NCBI GenBank assembly: GCA_902516345.1
Contig: CABXYJ010000002.1
Coordinates: 51,688-115,687 of the forward strand
Direction: 5' to 3'
DNA: 64,000 nucleotides
DNA from: an uncultured Pelagibacteraceae bacterium
GTDB taxonomy: Bacteria > Pseudomonadota > Alphaproteobacteria > Pelagibacterales > Pelagibacteraceae
Shown here: one piece after another, positions 54,483 through 63,396 of the stretch
How the letters are laid out: every line of letters starts with the position of its first letter
How positions within the stretch are numbered: position 1 is the stretch's first letter
Translations under genes and position numbers: made by a program
The notes under the pieces: model-generated
Seen by the model: only the letters and a program-made list of their open reading frames with translations
What the model was told of the DNA's origin: nothing
The model's database searches: none

Positions 54483-56920
54483 TTGTTCTTAAAATTCGTT
54501 TTTTTTAGAGGCTCTTTTATCATTTCAATTGGATATTTTTGTTTTTCTACTTCAACGAAAAGATTTTTTGATTGCAACTCATTATTTGAATAATCATTTT
54601 TTATATATCCAAAAGTTAAATTTTTCTTGAAATTAAATGAATAATTTCCAGATGTTGTTTTTCCGATTATCTCGTCCTCTACATAAATTGGCTCATCGTG
54701 AAGTAATAATGGCTCACCTGGTTTACTATCTTTTAGAGTAAACATAGCAAATCTATTCTTTATTTTTTCTTTTTTAATTTTTTCTAAGGCTTTTTTGCCA
54801 ATGAAATCTATATTTTTTTTATCACTAATGGTAAATGACAATCCAGCTTGATATTGGTTTTCCTCAGGAGAAATATCATGTCCCCAGTGTAAAAACCCAC
54901 TTTCCATTCGCATAATATCCATTGCGTGCATACCACAATTTGAAAGATTAAAATCTTTACCTTTTTCAATTAATAATTCGTATATTTTTTTAGCTTCATC
55001 AAATTTTATATATAACTCGTAACCTAATTCCCCTACATAAGATAATCTTTGAGCCCATATTTTAATCCCATCTATCAAAATATATTTTGCCGTTCCAAAT
55101 TTAAAATTATCATTTTCAAAATTGTCTTTACTTAAGGTTTTTATTAAATCTCTACTTTTTGGTCCAAATAATCCAAAAACACAATAATCATCTGTTACAT
55201 CTTTAATTTCGATATTTTCAGAAAGATATTTTTTTATATGAAATTTATCTCTTTCTCTTGTTGCAGCAGAACTTATGATTCTAAAATGATCTTTATCTAA
55301 ACATGCTACAGTCAAATCAGTTTCAATGCCACCATCAATATTTAACATGTGTGTGTATGTACACTTGCCAACTTCATTCTTTATATTTGCAGTACAAATT
55401 CTCTGTAGCTCCTCATGGGCTTTTTCAGATTTAATCTCGAGTTTTGAAAATGGTGTCAAATCAAATAAACCAACGTTTCTCATAGTATTAGTGGTTTCGT
55501 ATTCAGCTGATGGAAACCAATTTTGAAAGTTGTAACTGTATTCATAAGTTGTCTGCTCTCCATCTAAAGCAAACCACATAGGTCTTTCAAAGCCACCCGA
55601 TACACCAAAACATGCACCGAAGCTTTTTAAGTTATCGTGGTGTGGTAAAGTTTTAATATTTCTTGAAGTTTTATGTTGTTTATATGGCCAGTGCATTCCA
55701 TATAAATCACCAAGCGTTTCAGTTATTCTCTCTTTTATGAAATCTATTTCTGAATGAAATTTTTGAAATCTTTTAATGTCATAGCTAAATATATCTTCAT
55801 TAATATGACCATTCATCATCCACTCTGCAGTGACTTTACCCACTCCACCTGCACTTGCTATTCCAATGCTATTTAATCCACAACAAACGAAAAAATTTCT
55901 AACTTCTGGAACCTCACCTAATAAAGTATTTGTATCTGGAGTAAAAGACTCTGGTCCAGCGAAAAATTTTCTTATTCCAGTTTTTTCTAAAACTGGAAAT
56001 CTCTTCATACAAGCTTCTAAATAAGGTTCAAAATGTTCTAAATTTTCTTGAAATTCTCCAAATGAAAAATCTTCTGGTACTTTATTTGTTTTATCAAAAG
56101 CTGGTATAGATTTACCTTCAAATATTCCAAGCAATAATTTTCCAGCGTCCTCTTTAAAATAAGTTCTACTGTCAAAGTCTCTTACAACAGGAAAGTCTTT
56201 AGGTAAATTATCAATTGACTCTGTTATTACATAAAAATGCTCTGCCGGATATAAGGGAATACTCACCCCAGTTTTTTCACCAATTTGTCTGGACCACATT
56301 CCAGTAGCTAAAACAATATATTCGCAATCGATTTTTTGTCCGTTAACAATCACTCCCTCTATTTTTTTGTTCTTTATCAAAATTTTATCTACTGGTGAAT
56401 CTTCAAATATACTTGCACCCTCACTTTTAGCTGCCTTAGCTAATAGTTGTGTAATACCAGATGGATCACCAGAACCATCACCTGGCATTAATATTCCACC
56501 TAATAAATCTTCATTCTTAATTAATGGAACTTTTTCTTTTACTTGATCTTTATTTAAAATTTGAACATCAAAATTATATAATTGAGCTGTTGTGGCTTGT
56601 CTTTTTAACTCTTGCCACCTTCCTTCCTCTTGTGCAATAGATAATGCACCATTAAGTCTTAACCCTGCAGAATGATCCACTTTTTTTTCGAGCTCTTTAT
56701 AAAGATCTAAAGAATATTTCCTTATTTTAGTAATAGGCGCAGATGGTCCAATTTGACTTACCAAACCAGCAGCATGCCAAGTAGTTCCTGAGGTTAATTT
56801 ATCTCTTTCAACTAATATTACATCCTTCCAACCAAATTTAGCTAGATGATAAGCACAAGAACATCCAACTACACCTCCACCGATAACAATAACTTTGGCT
56901 GAGCTTGGAAGTTTTTTCAT
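54479..56920 (-). CDS. FAD-dependent dimethylglycine/sarcosine dehydrogenase-like protein with GcvT domain
   Basis: 813 residues. FAD is bound by VIVIGGGVVGCSCAYHLAK (about 9-27) and the SGTTWHAAGL segment that bears the covalent-FAD-region His. After residues 1-360 (DAO) and a linker, residues 430-800 are GcvT-like folate-binding (TNTMRNVGLFDLTPFSK, LTVACLDKDHFRII). The order and length match dimethylglycine dehydrogenase and relatives of SAR11. It begins 2 bases after ald and is transcribed with it. Confidence 0.88.
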   Translation of the reverse strand: MKKLPSSAKVIVIGGGVVGCSCAYHLAKFGWKDVILVERDKLTSGTTWHAAGLVSQIGPSAPITKIRKYSLDLYKELEKKVDHSAGLRLNGALSIAQEEGRWQELKRQATTAQLYNFDVQILNKDQVKEKVPLIKNEDLLGGILMPGDGSGDPSGITQLLAKAAKSEGASIFEDSPVDKILIKNKKIEGVIVNGQKIDCEYIVLATGMWSRQIGEKTGVSIPLYPAEHFYVITESIDNLPKDFPVVRDFDSRTYFKEDAGKLLLGIFEGKSIPAFDKTNKVPEDFSFGEFQENLEHFEPYLEACMKRFPVLEKTGIRKFFAGPESFTPDTNTLLGEVPEVRNFFVCCGLNSIGIASAGGVGKVTAEWMMNGHINEDIFSYDIKRFQKFHSEIDFIKERITETLGDLYGMHWPYKQHKTSRNIKTLPHHDNLKSFGACFGVSGGFERPMWFALDGEQTTYEYSYNFQNWFPSAEYETTNTMRNVGLFDLTPFSKLEIKSEKAHEELQRICTANIKNEVGKCTYTHMLNIDGGIETDLTVACLDKDHFRIISSAATRERDKFHIKKYLSENIEIKDVTDDYCVFGLFGPKSRDLIKTLSKDNFENDNFKFGTAKYILIDGIKIWAQRLSYVGELGYELYIKFDEAKKIYELLIEKGKDFNLSNCGMHAMDIMRMESGFLHWGHDISPEENQYQAGLSFTISDKKNIDFIGKKALEKIKKEKIKNRFAMFTLKDSKPGEPLLLHDEPIYVEDEIIGKTTSGNYSFNFKKNLTFGYIKNDYSNNELQSKNLFVEVEKQKYPIEMIKEPLKKTNFKNN

Positions 56921-56922
56921 TT

Positions 56923-58038
56923 TTAATTTAAAGCCTCTACTGGAGAGAGATATTTGTGACCAAAAGTATCTGCAACTGCTTTATGTGTTACGTTGCCTTT
57001 ATAGACATTTAGTCCAGCCAAAAAATTTGGGTCATCTCTTAAAGCTTTTTGATATCCATTTTTAGCCAATCTGTTTAAAAAAGGTAGTGTAACTTTATTT
57101 AAGGCTAATGTAGAAGTTCTAGGAACTCCACCTGGCATATTCGCAACGCAGTAATGAATAATGTCATCAACTATATATGTAGGATTTGCGAATGTAGTTG
57201 GCTTACTCGTCTCAACACAACCACCTTGATCAATTGCAACATCAACTATAACAGATCCTCTTTTCATCAATTTTAACATATCCTTTGTAACTAACTTTGG
57301 AGCTTCTGCACCTGGAATTAGTACTCCACCAACTACAAGATCTGCATTTGAAATCAATTTTTTTAAATCAGTATTATCAGATTGTTGAGGAATAATTTTA
57401 CTACCAAATCTTTGAGTTAATTCTTCAAGTCTTTTTTCTGATTTGTCCACTATGTGAACTTTCGCCTGCATACCAGTCGCAATTATTGCAGCATTTTCAC
57501 CAACAACTCCCCCACCTAATATGACAACAGTGCCGCTCTCAACTCCAGGTGCTCCTCCTAAAAGTAAACCTCTTCCTTTTTGATTTTTTTCTAAACAGTG
57601 TGCTCCAGCCTGTACTGACATTCTACCAGCAACAGCACTCATAGGAGCTAAGAGTGGTAATCTTCCATTTTGATCTGTCACAGTTTCGTAAGCTATACAA
57701 ACACCCTTAGAATTAATAAGTCCTTGTGTTAACTCTTTAGCAGCAGCAAGATGTAAGTAAGTAAAAACTATTTGATTTTCCCTTATCATATCAACTTCAA
57801 CTTTTTGAGGCTCTTTTACTTTTACAATTATTTCGGCATCATTGAAAATGTCACCAGCTGTGTTAGTAATTTTCGCACCAGCTTTTTTGTATTGGTCATT
57901 ATCAAAACCTGCTTCAAAGCCACCGTCATTTTCAACTAAAACTTCATGTCCTTCGGAAACTAAAATTTTTACACTTTCAGGCGTTAAACCTATTCTATTT
58001 TCCTGCGGTTTTATCTCTTTAGGTACACCTATACGCAT
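56923..58038 (-). CDS. ald: Alanine dehydrogenase
   Basis: 371 residues. MRIGVPKEIKPQENRIGL is the typical start, KVKEPQ (75-80) substrate-binding lysine, HLAAAKEL the catalytic histidine (about H96), VVILGGGVVGENAA the NAD motif (about 170-183). It deaminates alanine to pyruvate and ammonia. Placed directly after the aminotransferase, it returns pyruvate to the transamination and disposes of nitrogen. Confidence 0.96.
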   Translation of the reverse strand: MRIGVPKEIKPQENRIGLTPESVKILVSEGHEVLVENDGGFEAGFDNDQYKKAGAKITNTAGDIFNDAEIIVKVKEPQKVEVDMIRENQIVFTYLHLAAAKELTQGLINSKGVCIAYETVTDQNGRLPLLAPMSAVAGRMSVQAGAHCLEKNQKGRGLLLGGAPGVESGTVVILGGGVVGENAAIIATGMQAKVHIVDKSEKRLEELTQRFGSKIIPQQSDNTDLKKLISNADLVVGGVLIPGAEAPKLVTKDMLKLMKRGSVIVDVAIDQGGCVETSKPTTFANPTYIVDDIIHYCVANMPGGVPRTSTLALNKVTLPFLNRLAKNGYQKALRDDPNFLAGLNVYKGNVTHKAVADTFGHKYLSPVEALN

Positions 58039-58077
58039 TATCTTTCACTCTTTAACTATAGATATAAAATTTAGTAA

Positions 58078-59424
58078 CTAGTTCTTTTGGTTTTTTTGAT
58101 AGTTAGTAATACCTGTTCTAAGTTTATCAATAATCTCATCAATATGCTTCTTTTCACATATAAATTGTGGAGCTATTATCAAGCAATCACCTGTTGCTTT
58201 AAAATTTACACCTGCTTCATAACAAGATTTAAAAGTCTCGTATCCAGCTTTACCAGGTTTTGTATTTAACTTCATATCAATTCCACCCATCATCCCATAA
58301 CCTCTAATATTTTCAACAGACTCTAAGTCCTGAAGTGAAAACAAACCCTTTTGAAAATAAGGTGCTAAATTTTTTGCTTTTTCAAAAATATCTTCTTTCT
58401 CAAAAATATCTTGTACAGCTAATGCAGCAGCCACAGCTACTGGGATACCTGAATAAGTATATCCATGGAATAACTCAACTGATCCCATTGGAGATGCATC
58501 CATAACCGAGTCATATATTTCATCTTTACAAGCAACTACACCCATTGGAACTACACCATTTGTTGTAGCTTTAGCCATTGTCATTATATCTGGAGTTACA
58601 CCATATTCTATACTAGCAAAAGAGGAACCTGTTCTTCCCCATCCAGTAATCACTTCATCAAAAATTAAAAGTATTCCATGCTTATCACAAGTCTCTCTTA
58701 ATTTTTGTAAATAGCCTTTTGGTGGGACTAGTGTTCCTGTAGACCCAGCTATTGGTTCAACAATGCATGCCGCTATATTTTCTGGACCAAAATTCATTGC
58801 TATCCTCTCTAAATCATCAGCTCTATCTGCTCCTGTCTCAGGTTGACCACTTACAAACTTATGTTCATCTAAATGAGTATGTCTCATGTGTTGAACTCCT
58901 GGCATAAGAACACTTGCAAAAGTTTTAACATTATTAATCATTCCACCCACTGAGATACAACCAATATTCATTCCATGGTAGCCACGTTCTCTGCCAACAA
59001 ATCTAAATCTCTCCGCTTTACCTTTTGATCTATGGTAAGCAATTGCAATCTTAAGAGCTGTTTCAACAGCAGTTGAACCACAAATAGTGTAAAAAATTTT
59101 ATTTAAATCACCGGGGGTATGTTTTGCAATTTTAGTAGCTAATTCAAATGAACCACCAAAGCCTTGTTGAAATGGTTGAGCATAATCTAAGGTTTCTAAT
59201 TGTTTTGTAACTGCCTCGGTTATTTCTTTTCTTCCGTGCCCAAGAGGATTACAAAACAAACCCGAGCTTGCATCAATTTGTGTTTTACCATGATGAGTTT
59301 TTAAATAAACACCTTTTGCTTCTGTAATTAATCTAGGATTTTTTTTAAAATCTTTATTAGATGTGAAGGGCATCCAATGTTCATTTAGTGAATTTGGAAT
59401 ATTTGTTCTATTTTCTGAGCTCAT
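58078..59424 (-). CDS. Class III omega-amino acid:pyruvate aminotransferase (taurine or beta-alanine)
   Basis: 448 residues. LNEHWMPFTSNKDFKKNPRL is the omega-amino-acid:pyruvate branch start, the PLP lysine is in TMAKATTNG (about 285-293) and the phosphate loop in CGSTAVETALKIA. These accept beta-alanine, taurine, hypotaurine or similar; the substrate cannot be fixed from sequence. Together with ald and the divergent tauABC-like genes taurine is a reasonable guess. A 217-base promoter spacer separates it from tauA. Confidence 0.88.
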   Translation of the reverse strand: MSSENRTNIPNSLNEHWMPFTSNKDFKKNPRLITEAKGVYLKTHHGKTQIDASSGLFCNPLGHGRKEITEAVTKQLETLDYAQPFQQGFGGSFELATKIAKHTPGDLNKIFYTICGSTAVETALKIAIAYHRSKGKAERFRFVGRERGYHGMNIGCISVGGMINNVKTFASVLMPGVQHMRHTHLDEHKFVSGQPETGADRADDLERIAMNFGPENIAACIVEPIAGSTGTLVPPKGYLQKLRETCDKHGILLIFDEVITGWGRTGSSFASIEYGVTPDIMTMAKATTNGVVPMGVVACKDEIYDSVMDASPMGSVELFHGYTYSGIPVAVAAALAVQDIFEKEDIFEKAKNLAPYFQKGLFSLQDLESVENIRGYGMMGGIDMKLNTKPGKAGYETFKSCYEAGVNFKATGDCLIIAPQFICEKKHIDEIIDKLRTGITNYQKNQKN

Positions 59425-59509
59425 AATTTTTATAAAATTAAGGTATAATTAAATTCATAGACTAAATTCCTTTGTTTGCTAGAAATTTCTATTTACCCAA
59501 TTTGGTCAA

Positions 59510-59538
59510 TGTATACAGTACAACTTTAAATTGTACAA
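59510..59538. promoter_or_regulatory. Paired palindromes TGTATACA and TTGTACAA in the aminotransferase/tauA divergent spacer
   Basis: TGTATACA (59510-59517) and TTGTACAA (59531-59538) are perfect 8-base palindromes with centres 21 bases apart, two helical turns. The TNGTNNNACNA-like shape is that of GntR/FadR operators. They lie 86 bases before the aminotransferase start and 104 before tauA, so one protein could control both directions. No regulator gene lies close by. The remaining spacer is A/T-rich, with TATAAA at 59575-59580 as a possible tauA -10 element. Confidence 0.45.
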
Positions 59539-59641
59539 TTGAAATTTTTGCAACTCTCCCCTCTTATAAAATTTGTTTTACTTCTCCTCAAAATTGAACT
59601 TTAATATGGCTAATTTAATTAAATTTAACAAAGAGGAATAA

Positions 59642-60583
59642 ATGAAAAAAATAATTAGTTTTCTTTTAGGTTGTTTTGTTGCTCTTAACTTAAGTATTTC
59701 AGTTGCTAATTCAGCAGCAAACGAAGTTAGAGTTGCTTACTTTCTAGAGTGGCCAAGTCCAAATTTAGAGGATATGCAAAAAAAAGCATTCGCTAAAGCA
59801 CTTGGAGTTCCAGTCAAATGGACAAACTTTACTAACGGTGGTGCGATGACAGATGCTATGTTAGCAGGAGATATTGACATTTCTTACTCACAAGGATTGG
59901 TACCATTTATTAATGCTGTAAAATCTAAAGCACCCATCAAATTAGTTGATATTGCTATGGAATATGGGATGGGAGGAACAACTTGTGTTACTTCTAATGC
60001 ATCAGGAATTACAAAAGCGAACGCTAGTGAATTAGAGGGTAAAAAAGTTGCTGTTCCATTAGGAACGATGGCTGAATATGTTTTTGATGAAAGTATGAAA
60101 GTTGTTGGAGCTGATAGAGGAAAAATGGATATAATTCAAATGGATCCTGAGGAAGGAGCTGCTGCATTAGTAAGCGGTGATGTTGTAATGGCATGTTTAT
60201 TTGGAGGTAACTCTATTAAAGCTGCAACTGCAGTTGGATCAAGATTGCTTACAGTTCAAGAAGCAAGAGATGCAGGTATCTTAGGTATAGATATTACTTC
60301 TGTAACTACAAAGTTTATGAAGGAAAATCCTGGAATGCTTAGAACTTTCATAGAGGTAACTCATGAAGCTAACGCTAGATATAAAGCTGGTAAAGCTGAT
60401 ATGAATTCGATGTCAAAAGCTTCTGAAATGAAAGTTGCTGACATGAAAGAAACTTTAAGTGGCTTTAAATTTCTTTCGCCTGAAGAAACTAAACAATCTA
60501 TGGAAAGTGGAAACCTTAAAGCGTTCTTAGATGGTATGGGAACACCAAAAGGAAATGTAGATACTAGTTTCTTGCCTTTATAA
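59642..60583 (+). CDS. tauA: TauA-like ABC transporter substrate-binding protein
   Basis: 313 residues. Signal peptide about 1-25, then VRVAYFLEWPSPNLEDMQ. GGAMTDAMLAGDIDISYSQG is the NMT1/TauA pattern; VPLGTMAEYVFDESMK follows. It probably imports taurine or another sulfonate or omega-amino compound. AGAGGA lies about 6 bases upstream of the ATG. It lies opposite the aminotransferase operon and is followed by a 17-base-pair hairpin. Confidence 0.88.
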   Translation: MKKIISFLLGCFVALNLSISVANSAANEVRVAYFLEWPSPNLEDMQKKAFAKALGVPVKWTNFTNGGAMTDAMLAGDIDISYSQGLVPFINAVKSKAPIKLVDIAMEYGMGGTTCVTSNASGITKANASELEGKKVAVPLGTMAEYVFDESMKVVGADRGKMDIIQMDPEEGAAALVSGDVVMACLFGGNSIKAATAVGSRLLTVQEARDAGILGIDITSVTTKFMKENPGMLRTFIEVTHEANARYKAGKADMNSMSKASEMKVADMKETLSGFKFLSPEETKQSMESGNLKAFLDGMGTPKGNVDTSFLPL

Positions 60584-60602
60584 TTTATAGGTAACTAAAA
60601 TT

Positions 60603-60643
60603 AAAATAGGCGCCAATTTCAATAAATTGGTGCCTATTTTTTT
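60603..60643 (+). terminator. Strong hairpin between tauA and tauB
   Basis: A 17-base-pair stem AAAATAGGCGCCAATTT (60603-60619) / AAATTGGTGCCTATTTT (60624-60640), one G-T pair, with a CAAT loop, followed by TTT. It resembles an intrinsic terminator or 3'-stabiliser and would give more tauA than tauBC mRNA, as seen at the other two binding-protein genes in the window. Confidence 0.85.
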
Positions 60644-60671
60644 ATAAAAATTTCAAATATAAAGATTGTTT

Positions 60672-61469
60672 ATGAGTGATTTGATTTCTCAAAATCTTAA
60701 TATGATTTTTAAAACTCCTAAAGGTGAAACTGTTCACGCTTTAAAAGATTTAAATTTTACTCTTAAAAAAGGTGAACTCTTAACAGTTCTAGGCCCCTCT
60801 GGTTGTGGAAAAACAACTTTATTAAACATTACTGCAGGATTTATCAGACCAACATCAGGAAGTATCACTTTAAATGATAAAGAAATTGATGGTCCAGGAG
60901 TTGAAAGAGGAATGGTTTTTCAACAAGGTGCTTTATTTGAGTGGTTAACAGTTGCTGAAAACGTAAACTTTGGATTAAGAATGAAAAAAGAAAATCCAAT
61001 TGAAACACAAAAAAAAGTTGATGAATGGTTGGAAATTGTTGGATTGAAAGGTTTTGGAAATACGCCTACATATCAATTATCTGGTGGGATGCAGCAAAGA
61101 GTTGCACTTGCAAGATGTTTAATAAATGATCCAGATTTAATTTTAATGGATGAGCCTTTAGGCGCTCTTGATGCGCTTACACGAGAAAAAATGCAGTCAC
61201 TAGTTTTAAAAATTTGGAAAGAAACTGGTAAAACAATTATTTTAATCACACATTCAGTTGAAGAAGCCCTATTGCTTGGTGAAAGATTGTATGTGATGGC
61301 TCCAAGACCCGGAAGAATTCATAAAGAGTATAACCTTCCATTTGCTTCAATGGGATTAAAAGAAGATTTAAGAGAGATAAAAAAAAATAAGGATTTTTCT
61401 CAAAAACGTGAGGAAATTCTTGAAATGATTTGGAATATGGAAGAAGAAATAATGGGTAAAGAAAATTAG
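60672..61469 (+). CDS. tauB: TauB-like ABC transporter ATPase
   Basis: 265 residues from the ATG at 60672, preferred over an in-frame TTG 6 bases earlier. Walker A is GPSGCGKTT (41-49), the Q loop is VFQQGALFEW, the signature is LSGGMQQR (about 138), and Walker B LILMDEPLGALD. MTR-type C-terminus (LYVMAPRPGRIHKEY) matches the nitrate/sulfonate family. It ends one base before tauC. Confidence 0.94.
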   Translation: MSDLISQNLNMIFKTPKGETVHALKDLNFTLKKGELLTVLGPSGCGKTTLLNITAGFIRPTSGSITLNDKEIDGPGVERGMVFQQGALFEWLTVAENVNFGLRMKKENPIETQKKVDEWLEIVGLKGFGNTPTYQLSGGMQQRVALARCLINDPDLILMDEPLGALDALTREKMQSLVLKIWKETGKTIILITHSVEEALLLGERLYVMAPRPGRIHKEYNLPFASMGLKEDLREIKKNKDFSQKREEILEMIWNMEEEIMGKEN

Positions 61470-63395
61470 ATGATAACTCAAATAGTAACTTTTCTAATTT
61501 TTTTTGCTGTAATTGGCTGTATTCTTTATGGAAGGAGATTAATTAAGACTGAAAAAGTTGATGCAGTCTTTGGGAACCCAGAAAGAGCATTGGGCGGCAC
61601 TCACTGGGTCATTGTCGGAAGTAGTTTTTTACTTCTAATCTGGCTATATTATTCTTGGGATATTGCTAAAGGATTTTATCCAAAATCCGCAAATGAGTTA
61701 TGTCAAGTAGCAAAGGTAAATGACTCTTTACTTGGATTAAAATACCAATTTCCAATAGAAGAAAGAGAATTTAAAAGTACTTCACAGATAAAAAAAGAAA
61801 ATAAAAATTTAAGAATAATTCAAAATGAAATTCAAAATTCCGAAAAGCTTAATAATCAACAAAAGACAATACTAATCAGTTTTATAAGTAAAACTAATCA
61901 ACTTATCCCATTATTAACTAATGAGGATTTAATTGAGAATGTGACTAAACAAAAAATAAATGACATAACCGGAAAAATTAACCTTTTAACTGAAAATTTT
62001 CAAAAACCTGATTATCCATTTGAAACTGAGCAAGAACTCAACCAAAGACTTAGGGCTGTTAATGAAGAAGGTGGCTGGGGTATTACTAAAGTAGATGCAG
62101 GTTCTGGATCTATTGAGAATACTCTGGAAGTTCCTTTGGTGCCAGCAACAAAAAGAGGTGTCAAGTTTCACGCTGCAGCAAAAGAACTAAACTTAATAAG
62201 TGACGAATTTTTTAAATTAAGAAATCATAACCCGCAATTTAAAAGTAGAATTAAAGAATTAAAAAATGAAATTAAATCTTATAGAAAAGATTTAAATGAT
62301 AATGAAGAAATAGCATCCACATACGCCAAGAATATTGTAAAGATTGCTAGAAGAATTGAATTTGCAAGTATCTATCCTCCAAATACATTAGATCAGATGC
62401 AAGCGGCAATTATTAAATTTGAAAATGCTCAAAAAAATGCTCAAGGAGGACTGAGATTTATAGATATGTTCTTGTTCCCAGCAGGAACAATAGTTGCTAG
62501 TGGTCCAAGTTGTTCAGAACAAGGCTCAGGAAGATGGTTGCCCAAACCATCTGATACTTTAAATAAATTCATATTAATGTCAAAACCCAGTGTAGGTTAT
62601 AAAGATATTCCTCTTTTGTGGATTCAAATGGTTGATGTAAGTAAAATGATTGGCTTCATTTTACCAGATTGGATTGCAGATATTTTACCAGGTGAATATC
62701 CTGTTCATACTAAAGATGGGATAGTTAAACAAAACTTCAAAGGTGGAGTTTTAAAAATTGTGACAGGTGATTTTAATTTATTTAAAGTGCCGGTTCCTTA
62801 TGGACATATTTGGGACTCTTTTTTAAGAGTTTTCTTAGGTTTGATTTTTGGAATATTGATTGGAGTGCCACTTGGTTTATTCATGGGATTAAATAGATTT
62901 GCAAAAGGTTTTTTTGACCCTTTGATTGAGCTTTATAGACCAGTTCCCCCACTTGCCTGGGCCCCACTTATAATATCTGTGTTAGGAATTGATAATACAG
63001 GAAAAGTATTCTTATTATTTATGGTCTCTTTGTCTATCATGATAATTTCTGCTAGAGCTGGTGCATCAGGCACACAACTTTCAAAAATTCATGCGGCCCA
63101 CTCATTAGGAGCCTCAAAGAAACAAATTTTAAGATTCGTTATTTTTCCTAATTCATTACCTGAAATTTTAACAGGAATTAGAGTAGCTGTTGGTATGTGT
63201 TGGGGAACATTAGTAGCGGCTGAATTTTTAGCTGGAACAACTGGAATTGGATTTGTTGAAAATGTCGCTAAAAAATATTTTCAATATGAGGTTATCTGGA
63301 TAACTATATTTATCATGGGAATGCTTGGTCTTTTGTTCGATATAACTTTAAGAAAAATAATTAATAAAACAATTCCTTGGCGTGGAAAAGGTTAA
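61470..63395 (+). CDS. tauC: TauC-like ABC permease with a large extra N-terminal region
   Basis: 641 residues, more than twice the usual permease length of about 260. The C-terminal ~200 residues (from PYGHIWDSFLRVF, about 443) are a normal TauC/SsuC: IELYRPVPPLAWAPL and the EAA loop AAHSLGASKKQILRFVIFP. The first 440 residues begin with two hydrophobic segments (about 2-20 and 45-64), then 370 residues of charged, partly coiled-coil sequence (about 95-310) and a Gly/Pro-rich stretch. The insertion is probably periplasmic. Confidence 0.85.
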   Translation: MITQIVTFLIFFAVIGCILYGRRLIKTEKVDAVFGNPERALGGTHWVIVGSSFLLLIWLYYSWDIAKGFYPKSANELCQVAKVNDSLLGLKYQFPIEEREFKSTSQIKKENKNLRIIQNEIQNSEKLNNQQKTILISFISKTNQLIPLLTNEDLIENVTKQKINDITGKINLLTENFQKPDYPFETEQELNQRLRAVNEEGGWGITKVDAGSGSIENTLEVPLVPATKRGVKFHAAAKELNLISDEFFKLRNHNPQFKSRIKELKNEIKSYRKDLNDNEEIASTYAKNIVKIARRIEFASIYPPNTLDQMQAAIIKFENAQKNAQGGLRFIDMFLFPAGTIVASGPSCSEQGSGRWLPKPSDTLNKFILMSKPSVGYKDIPLLWIQMVDVSKMIGFILPDWIADILPGEYPVHTKDGIVKQNFKGGVLKIVTGDFNLFKVPVPYGHIWDSFLRVFLGLIFGILIGVPLGLFMGLNRFAKGFFDPLIELYRPVPPLAWAPLIISVLGIDNTGKVFLLFMVSLSIMIISARAGASGTQLSKIHAAHSLGASKKQILRFVIFPNSLPEILTGIRVAVGMCWGTLVAAEFLAGTTGIGFVENVAKKYFQYEVIWITIFIMGMLGLLFDITLRKIINKTIPWRGKG

Positions 63396-63396
63396 T

